From Halopseudomonas nanhaiensis (GTDB lineage: Bacteria; Pseudomonadota; Gammaproteobacteria; Pseudomonadales; Pseudomonadaceae): a DNA stretch of 64,000 bases. The stretch covers positions 1,922,001 to 1,986,000 of the forward strand of contig NZ_CP073751.1 in assembly GCF_020025155.1 (NCBI RefSeq). Direction: 5' to 3'. Positions 38,834 to 47,782 of this stretch are shown here, in pieces. Position numbers and translations under genes: made by a program. The notes under the pieces were generated by a model. The model was given only the letters and a program-made list of their open reading frames with translations, had not been told where the DNA came from and ran no database searches. Positions within the stretch are counted from its first letter, which is position 1; each line of letters begins with the position of its first letter.

Positions 38834-41516
38834 ACCCGGCCTGACGCAGCATGACCGCAGCTTGTGCGCGATTGTCCACTTTCAACTTGGCGAAGATGCT
38901 CTTCATGTGCGACTTGATGGTCTCCGGAGCCACGTTCAGATCGCGCGCAATCTGCTTGTTCGATTTGCCTTCAGCGACCAGCTGCATGACCTGTCGCTCC
39001 TTCACCGTCAGATCCAGAACTGCCGCTGCCTGACGCTGATCCTGCGCGGTACCCACGCCCGCCTCGCTCCGAATGAGCTGAATGCGCTCCCATGATCCCG
39101 GTGCAACGCGCTCCTCGCAGCGCACCACTGTGGCGCCCAATGGGCAGTCGAAGACTATAGCGAGCGCGCCGCTGCTCTCCACGCCGGCCAACCCCCGCTC
39201 GAGCAGCGCCGAGTGTCCATGCCCTGCCCCCATCACGCTTTGCAGCAAGCCGAGCGCAACGCAGATTTCGGCATGCCACAGACGCAGCTCGCGCTCTTCA
39301 AGCTGCGTGGCCAGCAGGCACGCCCGTTCCTCGAGCATGTCATCCGCTTCGTTGCGATGCAGCGCCAACCACAGGGCTGCGAGTGTTGCATAGACCGTGT
39401 AATCCCAGGTCTGCGCGTTGCCGTGGGCCGCGGCCAACTCTGCCAGTCCGTTGGTGCAGGCGGTCGCCTCGCGCAGCTTGCCGTCCAGCAGATTCAGCCG
39501 GGTACGTTCCATCAGTACCCGCGCTCGGAGCCTGTCCCAGTTGTGTACGTTGGCAAGCCCCTCGAGCTGCTCGAGCAGACGCCGGGCTCTCTGGTGCTGG
39601 CCCTGATGCCAGGCAAGCCGGGCGCTGGTGCAATAGGCGGCGGCCGTGCAATCGAGAAATCCGGCTATGTCGACCAGATCGGTGCCCTGCGCCAGACAGG
39701 CCTGCGCCGCCGCCCGGTTACCAAGCAGATACTGCGATTGCGCAATGACCGCCTGCGGCAAGCCGAGGAAGGAAGGGTTGGGGCGATCCGGCATATTGGC
39801 GAAACGGCCGGACACACGCTGCAGGAAGTCGTTGAGATCGACGATCCCTTCAGCGAGCCGACCCTGTAACAAGAGCGCCAGTGCGTGCAGTGACTGACGG
39901 TAGCAATCGTGGAACAGCATTCCTGCCGGCATGCCGGGCCCGCACAGCGTGGGCGGAACCGTATAGAACGCATCCCAGCGACCGGCATGAAAATGGCTGC
40001 AGCTGATGAGATTCAGCAGCACGTTGCGGACCCAGGGACGAAGATTGACTGACTGGTAGCAGCGCTCTGCAAGCGGCCCGGAGACATGGTTCTGATCGGC
40101 GAGTCCGGCGAGCATGGCCTCAAGCGCCCTCACCTCGCCCTCCACCCATGCAGCCTGATCGCCCTGCGCCGCGGCATCGAGCGTGATTTCGGCGATCATT
40201 GCACGTGCCGCTTCGGGCTCCAGCGCCACGCCCAGGGCCCACCCGCGCGCGATCTTCAGTGCCAGTGGCGCGCCGGATGCATGGGTATGCCAGCGTTTTT
40301 CAAGCGCAACGAGGGTAGCGAAATCACCCTGCTCGAGCAGTTCCATTGCACATCCTTCGATCCAGACCCGCACAGCGTCCATGTGGCCGCCTTCCATGCC
40401 CAGACGTATCGCGTCCAGCCAGCGCTCGTGACCGGCACACCATTGGGCTGCCGCCAGCAGGAAGCGACCGGCGTCTTCACCGTTGCGGCGTAGATAGCGC
40501 GACTTCAGGTACTCGCGAAACATCGGATGCAAACCGTACCAGGCACGACTTTCGTCCAGCGGCTGAATGAAGAGCGACTGGTCGATCATGGCATCGATCA
40601 ACCCGTGCGCGGCGTGCTCACCCAGTACGGCCCGAAGCATCGCATCGTTGAACCGGTCAAGCAGACCCAGGGGCATGATCGCGCGTCGCTGGCCGGCCGG
40701 CAGGCCCTGCAGCGCTTCCTCGAACACGTGACGGATGCATCCCAAGCTCGCGCCATGCAGCGAGCCGGACGTACCGGGCGCGTGCAGGCAGGCTCGCAAA
40801 CCTGCCACCCACCCTTCGCTGCAACGTTGCAGCTCAGCCAGGTCCAGCCCGGGATCGGCTGACGTCTTGCGCAGCAGATCCCGTGTTTCCTCCAGGTCGA
40901 ACTTCAGCTCATCGGTTCCTAGTTGAATGAGGTCGTCGAGATACAGGGCTTGCTTGAGCGCCGTCGGAATGGGGCTTCGCGAGCAGAGCACAAGATGAGT
41001 GGTGACTGGCGCACGCTGCAGCAATCGACCCAGGGCGCCGACCAGCAGGTCCGCAGACACCCTATGGCAGTCGTCGACGAACAACACCAATGGCCTGGAC
41101 GCCTGACTCAGACTGTTGATCAGGGCAGTCATCGATTCGGACGGCTCATCATGCGCATCCATCACCGCTGCAGGATCGTATGCCTGCGCTATGGCCGCGA
41201 ACAGGTAACGCTGGATCTGCCGGACATCCCGGTCATCATCGTCCAGCGACAGCCAGCCGACCGCGTGCCCCTTTGCTCCCAGGTCGTCCGCCCAGATCGT
41301 AGCGAGGGTCGTCTTGCCGTATCCTGCCGGGCTCTCGAGCACCGTGAGGCGACTGTCGGCAATGCGGGTGTGAAGTGCCTCCAGTCGGGGCCGGGGAAGG
41401 ATGCCGCGCCCGCGCCGTGGTGCGAACAATTTGGTCTTCAGCAGTGGCGGGGAGATTTCACGAGATTCGGCCCGGAGAGGACGATCGGGAGTCAGTACGC
41501 CTGTTCTCATGCTCAT
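38832..41516 (-). CDS. LuxR-family, MalT/AlkS-like ATP-dependent transcription activator
   Basis: 894 residues from the ATG at 41516 (GGAAAG 5 nt upstream). Near the N-terminus KTKLFAPRRGRGILPRPRL leads into a Walker A motif SPAGYGKTT (about 62-70). The Walker B-like LVLFVDDCHR marks a STAND NTPase. A helical repeat sensor region follows (about 330-810). The C-terminal LuxR/GerE helix-turn-helix (LTVKERQVMQLVAEGKSNKQIARDL, about 832-890) binds DNA. The MalT, AlkS and AcoK regulators with this build are switched on by a small inducer plus ATP. It sits between the DUF1302 operon and the PQQ dehydrogenase gene, both of which carry C-run/G-run palindromes, so it is the obvious candidate regulator. 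Confidence 0.9.
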   Translation of the reverse strand: MSMRTGVLTPDRPLRAESREISPPLLKTKLFAPRRGRGILPRPRLEALHTRIADSRLTVLESPAGYGKTTLATIWADDLGAKGHAVGWLSLDDDDRDVRQIQRYLFAAIAQAYDPAAVMDAHDEPSESMTALINSLSQASRPLVLFVDDCHRVSADLLVGALGRLLQRAPVTTHLVLCSRSPIPTALKQALYLDDLIQLGTDELKFDLEETRDLLRKTSADPGLDLAELQRCSEGWVAGLRACLHAPGTSGSLHGASLGCIRHVFEEALQGLPAGQRRAIMPLGLLDRFNDAMLRAVLGEHAAHGLIDAMIDQSLFIQPLDESRAWYGLHPMFREYLKSRYLRRNGEDAGRFLLAAAQWCAGHERWLDAIRLGMEGGHMDAVRVWIEGCAMELLEQGDFATLVALEKRWHTHASGAPLALKIARGWALGVALEPEAARAMIAEITLDAAAQGDQAAWVEGEVRALEAMLAGLADQNHVSGPLAERCYQSVNLRPWVRNVLLNLISCSHFHAGRWDAFYTVPPTLCGPGMPAGMLFHDCYRQSLHALALLLQGRLAEGIVDLNDFLQRVSGRFANMPDRPNPSFLGLPQAVIAQSQYLLGNRAAAQACLAQGTDLVDIAGFLDCTAAAYCTSARLAWHQGQHQRARRLLEQLEGLANVHNWDRLRARVLMERTRLNLLDGKLREATACTNGLAELAAAHGNAQTWDYTVYATLAALWLALHRNEADDMLEERACLLATQLEERELRLWHAEICVALGLLQSVMGAGHGHSALLERGLAGVESSGALAIVFDCPLGATVVRCEERVAPGSWERIQLIRSEAGVGTAQDQRQAAAVLDLTVKERQVMQLVAEGKSNKQIARDLNVAPETIKSHMKSIFAKLKVDNRAQAAVMLRQAG

Positions 41517-41693
41517 TGAGTCTTTCCATGCTGAGCGGGCTGATAATTGACCAGCCTCTTGTTGTTCTGACGTGCCCGTGAAAACGGCACTTGCCCCAGC
41601 ATAGCAGTGAACGATGACGAGGGAAGCAGTTGGCGGTCCTGCTCCACCCATCATAAAACGCGCTGATTTAGAGTAAATACTCCACGCTATGGA

Positions 41694-43796
41694 TCAGTCC
41701 TGATCTGCCTTGGTCTTCATCGCCTCGGTCCAGGTCTGGTATTCGCGTTGACGGACATAATCGAGGATCTGTTGTGCCTGTTCTTCACTGAGGCTGTCGC
41801 CGAAAGCGGCCATGCCCTTCGAGCGGTAGGCACCGTCCAGCACAATGGCGTTCCAGGCCTGGCGCACCGCATCGGACGAATATCGAAGGTCCGGCAACAC
41901 ACCGCCGCCGACCACCCCGGTACCGTGACAGACGGCACAGTATGCGGCGTAGAGATCCGAGCCAGCCTTCAGCTCCTTGTCTGCGACCACCACCGGCTGC
42001 GGTGTACGATCACTCTGCGGAGGCGCGCCCAGCGTGGGTAGCGAGGCCGTGCCGTCGAGCTTGAACACCAGCATCCGGCTGACGTTGCGGACGCCGGTTG
42101 CCACCACGGCATCGCCACCAAAGAGTGCCGCCGAGCCGCCCCAGCCGGCCATCAGCGCAACGTACTGTTCACCGTCATGGCGATAGGTCATGGGGCCGGC
42201 GATTACGCCGGTCTGCGCATCGAAAGACCAAAGCTCCTTCCCGGCATCGGCGGAGAACGCCTTGAAGTGCCCGGCTGCGGTGCCCTGAAAAACGAGATTC
42301 CCGGCCGTGGCCAGCGTACCGCCGTTCCAGTGGTGCGGGTATTCAACCCGCCATGCGGCCTTTTGCCTGACCGGATCCCAGGCGACCAGCGCCCCGGATG
42401 TGAAGTCACGTGGCAGCTCGGTGATTTCCGAAGACCCAGAGCCGGTGTTGAACCCATGCTTGGCAACGAAGCTCTTGCCCTCGTTGCTGTATATACCGGG
42501 CACTTCCTGATACGGGATGTACACCAGCCCGGTAAGCGGACTGTAGGACATCGGATGCCAGTTATGGGCACCGAAGGGGCTCGGCCACATGGTCACCGCT
42601 TCCATCTCATACCGTGCACCCGGGACTTCCACAGGCCGACCGGTCTGCATGTCGATGCGCTCGGCCCAGGTTACTTTGCCGAATTTCTCGGCCGAGATAA
42701 GCTCGCCGGTCTGGCGATCCAGCACGTAGAAGAAGCCGTTCTTCGGTGCCTGCATCAGAACCTTGCGCGGCTTGCCGTCTATTTCCAGCTCCGCCAGGGT
42801 GATCTGCTGAGTTGCAGTGAAATCCCAGGTATCGCCCGGGTTGACCTGGTAGTGCCAGGCAAGCCGGCCCGTATCCGGCCGAATTGCCAGAATGGATGAC
42901 AGAAACAGATTATCGCCGCCGCCCGGGCTGCGGATTTCGCGATTCCACGGCGATCCATTGCCGGTACCGACGTACATGAGGTCCAGCTGCGGATCATATG
43001 CCATGGCATCCCATGCCGTGCCGCCTCCCCCCAGCGACCAATCGGTTTTCTCACTCCAGGTCTTAGCCGCCTCTGCCAGTTCGGGGTGCTCGACAGGCTG
43101 AGACGGATCGGCCGGCACGGTATAGAAGCGCCAGCGCATCTCGCCGGTTTCCGCATCGTAGGCTGAAAAGTAGCCGCGTACGCCGAGATCAGCACCACCG
43201 TTGCCGATCATCACCATGCCTTTGACGATACGCGGCGCTGCAGTGATGGTGTAAGGCTTGCTGTTGTCGGTGGTCTGCTGCGACCACACAGCTTTGCCGT
43301 TCTCGGCATCGAGCGCAATCAGCCGGCCGTCGAGCGTGCCGACGTACACCTTGTTGCCCCACAGTGCGACCCCCCGATTGACCGCGTCGCAGCAGGCATG
43401 ACGCCCCTTGCTACGGTCGACTTCGGGATCGAAGCTCCAGAGAATCCTGCCGGACTCGGCGTCCACCGCCATCACCCGGCTCCAGGACAACGAGGTGTAC
43501 AGCACGCCGTCGTGATAGAGCGGCGTTGCCTCCAGACCACGGCTGTTGTCCAGGTCAATGGACCAGGCCAGGCCCAGGTTCGACACGGTGGTCTCGTTGA
43601 TCTGTTCGAGCGGGCTGAAGCGCTGTTCGGCAAGCGTGCGTCCGTAACTCAGCCATTCATCACCGTCGTCGCTGGTCTCGCGCAATGCGGACTCGCCCAC
43701 CGCGCCGGCGCCTGCTACTACAGGAGACACTGCGCCGCTCATGCCAAGCAGCGTTGCAAGGGCAGACGCGAGGACGGTGTTTTTTGTTGTTCTCAT
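41694..43796 (-). CDS. PQQ-dependent quinohemoprotein alcohol dehydrogenase (type II)
   Basis: 700 residues with a signal peptide (about 1-29). The eight-bladed propeller has the vicinal disulfide Cys135-Cys136 (RHACCDAVNRG) and the tryptophan-docking repeats (W..QVNPGDTWDFT, WNGGTLATAGNLVFQGTAAG). NPGDTWD supplies the catalytic Asp. A fused C-terminal cytochrome c domain has the haem motif CAVCH (about 619-623) and a distal Met ligand near GMAAFGDSL. Periplasmic type II enzymes oxidise primary and some longer alcohols and pass electrons to azurin or cytochromes. No pqq biosynthesis gene is in the window. It is read towards the regulator gene at 38832. Confidence 0.95.
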   Translation of the reverse strand: MRTTKNTVLASALATLLGMSGAVSPVVAGAGAVGESALRETSDDGDEWLSYGRTLAEQRFSPLEQINETTVSNLGLAWSIDLDNSRGLEATPLYHDGVLYTSLSWSRVMAVDAESGRILWSFDPEVDRSKGRHACCDAVNRGVALWGNKVYVGTLDGRLIALDAENGKAVWSQQTTDNSKPYTITAAPRIVKGMVMIGNGGADLGVRGYFSAYDAETGEMRWRFYTVPADPSQPVEHPELAEAAKTWSEKTDWSLGGGGTAWDAMAYDPQLDLMYVGTGNGSPWNREIRSPGGGDNLFLSSILAIRPDTGRLAWHYQVNPGDTWDFTATQQITLAELEIDGKPRKVLMQAPKNGFFYVLDRQTGELISAEKFGKVTWAERIDMQTGRPVEVPGARYEMEAVTMWPSPFGAHNWHPMSYSPLTGLVYIPYQEVPGIYSNEGKSFVAKHGFNTGSGSSEITELPRDFTSGALVAWDPVRQKAAWRVEYPHHWNGGTLATAGNLVFQGTAAGHFKAFSADAGKELWSFDAQTGVIAGPMTYRHDGEQYVALMAGWGGSAALFGGDAVVATGVRNVSRMLVFKLDGTASLPTLGAPPQSDRTPQPVVVADKELKAGSDLYAAYCAVCHGTGVVGGGVLPDLRYSSDAVRQAWNAIVLDGAYRSKGMAAFGDSLSEEQAQQILDYVRQREYQTWTEAMKTKADQD

Positions 43797-43892
43797 ATGT
43801 ACTTCCCCTGGTACATGAAATGATCGCAGCAGCCGGTTCGACTCGGAGCAGGCTCAGTCTTGATCCTAGGCGGCACGGGGCGATGCTTTCAC

Positions 43893-43909
43893 CCCCCCTG
43901 ATGGGGGGC
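43893..43909. promoter_or_regulatory. CCC-N4-GGG palindrome upstream of the PQQ dehydrogenase gene
   Basis: C7-TGAT-G6 on the plus strand, which in the direction of the gene reads C6-ATCA-G7. It ends 96 nt before the start codon and matches the element at 35425 (C7-ATAA-G6) in arm composition, loop size and distance to the gene. Confidence 0.5.
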
Positions 43910-43930
43910 ATGGGGAAAACAGGTGTATTT

Positions 43931-43964
43931 CAGAAACGACAAAGGCCCCGAAGGGCCTTTGTCG
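43931..43964 (-). terminator. Intrinsic terminator of the nrdJ operon
   Basis: CGACAAAGGCC and GGCCTTTGTCG form an 11-bp stem with a 6-nt loop, 17 nt after the nrdJb stop and followed by TTTCT on the minus strand. Confidence 0.75.
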
Positions 43965-43980
43965 AGCGGACGTTGCTAGC

Positions 43981-44682
43981 TCAGCCGCACTTGCTCTCGC
44001 CGCAGCTCAGGCAGGTCATGCAGCCGTCCATCAGCACCGCCGCCTGGGTATGGCATTTGCCACACATCTGGGCACCCGGTGGATACGTCTCGGTGCTGTC
44101 GTCGCAGTCGGCCGCGGCCTGGCTTTGCGGATTCATGCTGACGAACTCGGCGCGCTTCTGCTCAAGGTAAGCGCGTTGGTGCTCGTCCATCTCGCTGCTC
44201 ATCATGCCGATGCGCTTGAGATGCTGCTCGAGCACGTCGCCAATTTCCGCGACCAGCGAGGGCATCCAGCGACCACCACGCTTCATGTAGCCGCCCTTGG
44301 GATCGAACACACTGCGCAGCTCTTCGACCAGGAAAGTGCAGTCACCTCCCTTGCGGAACACGGCTGAGATAATCAGTGTCAGCGCGGAAATCCACTGGTA
44401 GTGCTCCATGTTCTTCGAGTTGATGAAGATCTCGAAGGGCCGGCGAGTCTCGTGATCGCTGCCGTGGTTGAGCACCACGTCATTGATGGTGACGTAGATC
44501 GCGTGTTCGGAGTTTGGCGTCTTGATCTTGTAGGTGGAGCCTTCCAGGAACTCGGGACGCTTGAGCTTCTCGTGCATTTCCTCAAGTTTGGGTGCGGCCG
44601 GCGCTGCGGCCACTTCGACCTTGGGCTCGTCCGGCTTGACCACGGCGTAGTCGACGATCTTGCTGCTGATTTTCAGAACCAT
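43981..44682 (-). CDS. nrdJb: Class II ribonucleotide reductase, small C-terminal chain NrdJb
   Basis: 233 residues from the ATG at 44682, with GAGGGA 6 nt upstream. The body carries the TSCPD-type region (YKIKTPNSEHAIYVTINDVVLNHGSDHE, MEHYQWISALTLIISAVFRKG). The tail CGKCHTQAAVLMDGCMTCLSCGESKCG is the zinc/redox-active cysteine cluster that re-reduces the active site in single-chain class II enzymes. In Pseudomonas aeruginosa the adenosylcobalamin-dependent reductase is split into NrdJa and NrdJb, and the arrangement here is the same. It follows nrdJa by 75 nt. An Ala/Pro linker (about 22-32) separates the first strand from the rest. Confidence 0.92.
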   Translation of the reverse strand: MVLKISSKIVDYAVVKPDEPKVEVAAAPAAPKLEEMHEKLKRPEFLEGSTYKIKTPNSEHAIYVTINDVVLNHGSDHETRRPFEIFINSKNMEHYQWISALTLIISAVFRKGGDCTFLVEELRSVFDPKGGYMKRGGRWMPSLVAEIGDVLEQHLKRIGMMSSEMDEHQRAYLEQKRAEFVSMNPQSQAAADCDDSTETYPPGAQMCGKCHTQAAVLMDGCMTCLSCGESKCG

Positions 44683-44757
44683 GTTTCTTCCCTCACCCCG
44701 CTCCAGCGGGGCCTCGCTCAATTCGTTAGGTGGGGCGGACCGGAGTCCGCCGCTCGC

Positions 44758-46911
44758 TTAGAACTTGCCGTAGTAGCCTTCTTTCAAGGCGTCATACAGG
44801 TTGGCGGCGCTGTGCAGCTCGCCGTCGTACTCGATCTCGTCGCCGCCCTTGGCTTCGATGAACGTGCCGTCCTCGAGCTTGAAGCGGTAGGTGGTGTTGG
44901 CCAGGTCCTGCTCCTTGACCAGTACGCCCTGGAACGCCTCGGGGTTGAAGCGGAAGGTGGTGCAACCCTTCAGCCCCTTGTGATAGGCGTACATGTAGAT
45001 GTCCTTGAAGTCCTCGTACGGGTAGTCGGTCGGGACGTTGGCGGTCTTGGAGATCGACGAGTCGATCCACTTCTGCGCCGCGGCCTGGACGTCCACGTGC
45101 TCGGTCGGCTTCACATCATCGGCCGCGATGAAATAGTCCGGCAGGTTACGGGTACCCGCTTCCATGCTCGGCAGCGCCTCGGCATTGACGAAATGACGGT
45201 ACGCGAGCAGCTCGAAACTGAACACGTCGACCTTTTCCTTCGACTTCTTGCCTTCGCGGATCACGTTACGGAAATAGTGATGCGCAAAGCTCGGCTCGAT
45301 ACCGTTGGAGGCGTTGTTGGCCAGCGACAGCGAAATGGTGCCGGTCGGTGCGATCGAGCTATGGTGCGTGAAGCGCGAGCCCTTTTCGGCCAACGCCTCG
45401 ACCAGCGCCTTGTCCTCAGCGGCGACCTGCTGCATGTAACGGCTGTATTTGGCCCACAGCACCTTACCCTTGACCTTCTGGCCGACCTTGAAGCCGTCCT
45501 TGCGCATCTCCGGACGCTTGGCCAGCATCGCCTCGGTCACGTCGAACTCTTCGTCCATGATCGGTGCGGCACCCTTCTCTTCGCTCAGCGCCAGCGATGT
45601 GCGCCAGCCCTGGACCGCCATTTCCTTGGAGACCTGCTCGGTGAACTCCAGCGAGCGCTCGTCACCGTACTTCATGCACAGCATGGTCATGGTCGAACCC
45701 AGGCCGAGGAAGCCCATGCCATGGCGGCGCTTGCGGAAGATTTCGTTGCGCTGCTGCTCCAGCGGCAGGCCGTTGATCTCGACCACGTTGTCCAGCATGC
45801 GGGTGAAGATGTCGACCACCTTGCGGTACTCGTCCCAATCGAACCGCGCCTTGTCGGTGAACGGATCACGCACGAACAGCGTCAGGTTGATCGAACCCAG
45901 CAGGCAGGCGCCATAAGGCGGCAGCGGCTGCTCCCCGCAGGGGTTGGTTGCACGAATCTCTTCGCAGAACCAGTTGTTGTTCATCTGGTTGACGCGATCG
46001 ATCAGGATGAAACCCGGCTCAGCGAAGTCATAGGTGCTGGTCATGATCATGTCCCAGATCCGACGAGCCTTCAGCGTCTTGAATACACGGCACGCAACCT
46101 GACCATCGGCGCGGCTTACATACCGCTCGGTGTTCGGCCACTCGCGCCAGATCACCTGTTCCGGATCATCGAGATTGACCTTGTCGGCTTCGGCTTCCGC
46201 CGGAGTCAGCGGGAACGACAGCTTCCAGTCCGAATCGGATTCGACCGCTTTCATGAAGTCTTCGGTGATCAGCAGCGACAGGTTGAACTGACGCAGACGA
46301 CCGCCCTCGCGCTTGGCGCGAATGAAATCGGCCACGTCCGGATGGCCCACATCGAAGGTCGCCATCTGGGCGCCGCGACGGCCACCGGCTGACGATACGG
46401 TAAAGCACATCTTGTCGTAGATATCCATGAACGACAGCGGGCCGGAGGTATAGGCGCCGGCACCTGACACATAGGCACCCTTGGGACGCAGCGTGGAGAA
46501 CTCGTAACCGATACCGCAACCGGCCTTGAGCGTCAGACCGGCTTCGTGCAGCTTGGACAGAATGTCGTCCATCGAATCGCCAATCGTGGCCGAGACGGTG
46601 CAGTTGATCGTCGAGGTAGCGGGCTTGTGTTCCAGCGCGCCGGCGTTGGAGGTGATGCGACCGGCCGGGATGGCGCCGTGGCGCAATGCCCACAGGAATT
46701 TTTCGTACCACTCTTCGCGCAGTTCGGGTAATTCCACATCAGCCAGGGCACGGGCAACACGCTGGTAACTCTCATCGACACTCTTGTCGATTGCGACCCC
46801 GTCCTTGGTCTTGAGGCGATACTTGGTATCCCAGATGTCTTCCGAAGCAGGCTGCATCGGGATGCTGGTCACCACGTTATGCAGACGCTGCACCTTGGCT
46901 GTTTGGCTCAT
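44758..46911 (-). CDS. nrdJa: Adenosylcobalamin-dependent (class II) ribonucleotide reductase, catalytic chain NrdJa
   Basis: 717 residues with an AGGAG ribosome site. Class II signatures are DIWDTKYRLKTKDG at the start, LEHKPATSTINCTVSATIGDSMDD, LKAGCGIGYEFSTLRPKGA, NPCGEQPLPPYGACLLGSINL (active-site Asn/Cys/Glu) and SIAPTGTISLSLANNASNGIEP. The enzyme makes deoxyribonucleotides with or without oxygen but needs vitamin B12. The C-terminal cysteine cluster is supplied by NrdJb. Two NrdR-like boxes and a terminator-like hairpin lie upstream. Confidence 0.96.
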   Translation of the reverse strand: MSQTAKVQRLHNVVTSIPMQPASEDIWDTKYRLKTKDGVAIDKSVDESYQRVARALADVELPELREEWYEKFLWALRHGAIPAGRITSNAGALEHKPATSTINCTVSATIGDSMDDILSKLHEAGLTLKAGCGIGYEFSTLRPKGAYVSGAGAYTSGPLSFMDIYDKMCFTVSSAGGRRGAQMATFDVGHPDVADFIRAKREGGRLRQFNLSLLITEDFMKAVESDSDWKLSFPLTPAEAEADKVNLDDPEQVIWREWPNTERYVSRADGQVACRVFKTLKARRIWDMIMTSTYDFAEPGFILIDRVNQMNNNWFCEEIRATNPCGEQPLPPYGACLLGSINLTLFVRDPFTDKARFDWDEYRKVVDIFTRMLDNVVEINGLPLEQQRNEIFRKRRHGMGFLGLGSTMTMLCMKYGDERSLEFTEQVSKEMAVQGWRTSLALSEEKGAAPIMDEEFDVTEAMLAKRPEMRKDGFKVGQKVKGKVLWAKYSRYMQQVAAEDKALVEALAEKGSRFTHHSSIAPTGTISLSLANNASNGIEPSFAHHYFRNVIREGKKSKEKVDVFSFELLAYRHFVNAEALPSMEAGTRNLPDYFIAADDVKPTEHVDVQAAAQKWIDSSISKTANVPTDYPYEDFKDIYMYAYHKGLKGCTTFRFNPEAFQGVLVKEQDLANTTYRFKLEDGTFIEAKGGDEIEYDGELHSAANLYDALKEGYYGKF

Positions 46912-46942
46912 CTTTTTCTCCTGAGACGCTCGACTACACCGT

Positions 46943-46986
46943 AAAAGCCCGCCTGCTCAGGGGTTTACCGAGCGGCGGGCCTTTTT
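46943..46986 (-). terminator. Terminator-like hairpin in the nrdJ leader
   Basis: GCCCGCC/GGCGGGC (7 bp) stacks on GCTC/GAGC, flanked by A-run and T-run on both strands. On the minus strand it ends in TTTTAC about 30 nt before the nrdJa ATG and lies downstream of the NrdR boxes, so it should be inside the transcript, as an attenuator would be. Confidence 0.5.
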
Positions 46987-46995
46987 AGGCAAGAA

Positions 46996-47011
46996 ACACT
47001 ACTTGTTGTGC
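46996..47011. promoter_or_regulatory. NrdR box 1 upstream of nrdJa
   Basis: ACACTACTTGTTGTGC matches the 16-bp NrdR consensus ACACWATATATWGTGT at 12 positions. NrdR is the ATP/dATP-sensing repressor of ribonucleotide reductase genes. Confidence 0.65.
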
Positions 47012-47027
47012 ATTTCGACGAATCCTA

Positions 47028-47043
47028 GACCTACATATGGTAA
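47028..47043. promoter_or_regulatory. NrdR box 2 upstream of nrdJa
   Basis: GACCTACATATGGTAA matches the NrdR consensus at 9 positions, including the central ATAT and GGT. It begins 32 bp after box 1 (16-bp linker), the spacing found in classical NrdR box pairs. Confidence 0.5.
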
Positions 47044-47177
47044 AGATCAACTCGAAAAAATCACTATTTTGCGACCAGGGAATCTTGACTTGGCGCGAAG
47101 CCGCGCAGTGCCTGGCACCGATGCCAGGCCGCGGAAGGATCAGCAGATGTGTGGCGGGGATGGAAGATCGAGCGGGC

Positions 47178-47771
47178 TCAGCTGGCTGCGCTGGAACCAT
47201 CAATTGGAAAGAAGGCACCGTTACTCCACACGCCAAGCGCGGTGCGGCCGTCGACCTCATGTTCCTCGGCGAGATCCGCCAGCTCGTAAAAAACGCTGCG
47301 GTTGATGAGCGCCTCCAGGTTGCTGCGCACCAGTACATAGGGAGACGGCTCATCGGAGTCAGACTCGACCCTGACGCGGATGGGATTGTTCGGCCCGGCA
47401 TCGACACGGTCGTCGAGGTTGGTCGTAAAGCTCAACACCTGATCTCGGCCCTCGCCGTGGCGCTCGAGCGCCACGGCGACGAAGGGCGCGTCATCGACCT
47501 GAATCCCCCAGCGCTCAACCGGTGTCACCAGATAGTAGCGTCCGTCATCATCAAGCCGCAGGATGCCGGAGAACAACTGCGCCAGGGCGAGTCGGGTTAT
47601 GGGCCCGTCCTCGTGATACCAGGTGCCGTCCCGCGCGATGCGCATATCCATTTCGCCGCTGACCGGCGGGTCCCACAAGTGCACCGGAGCAGGCGCCCGG
47701 CGCTTGACCATCTCGTCACTGTTAGGTACGTCGCCAAGCAGCGACTCGGGATTGCGTTTGTCTTCCGCCAT
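47178..47771 (-). CDS. DUF1285 protein
   Basis: 197 residues from the ATG at 47771 with a GAGGAG ribosome site; the longer open frame upstream overlaps the next gene. MDMRIARDGTWYHEDGPITRLALAQLFSGILRLDDDGRYYLVTPVERWGI-type phrases (about 40-95) are the DUF1285 signature. The fold is a two-domain beta structure of unknown role, with no signal peptide or membrane segment. It starts 12 nt after the DUF4823 lipoprotein gene and is probably in its operon. Confidence 0.85.
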   Translation of the reverse strand: MAEDKRNPESLLGDVPNSDEMVKRRAPAPVHLWDPPVSGEMDMRIARDGTWYHEDGPITRLALAQLFSGILRLDDDGRYYLVTPVERWGIQVDDAPFVAVALERHGEGRDQVLSFTTNLDDRVDAGPNNPIRVRVESDSDEPSPYVLVRSNLEALINRSVFYELADLAEEHEVDGRTALGVWSNGAFFPIDGSSAAS

Positions 47772-47782
47772 TCGATATCTCC

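Noticed and set aside
44401-46392. Long open frame (663 codons) on the plus strand opposite nrdJ
   Set aside because: Antisense shadow of nrdJa/nrdJb; no recognisable motif and no ribosome site.
46912-47177. Cobalamin riboswitch upstream of nrdJ
   Set aside because: No B12-box-like conserved core was found; the space holds NrdR boxes and one hairpin.
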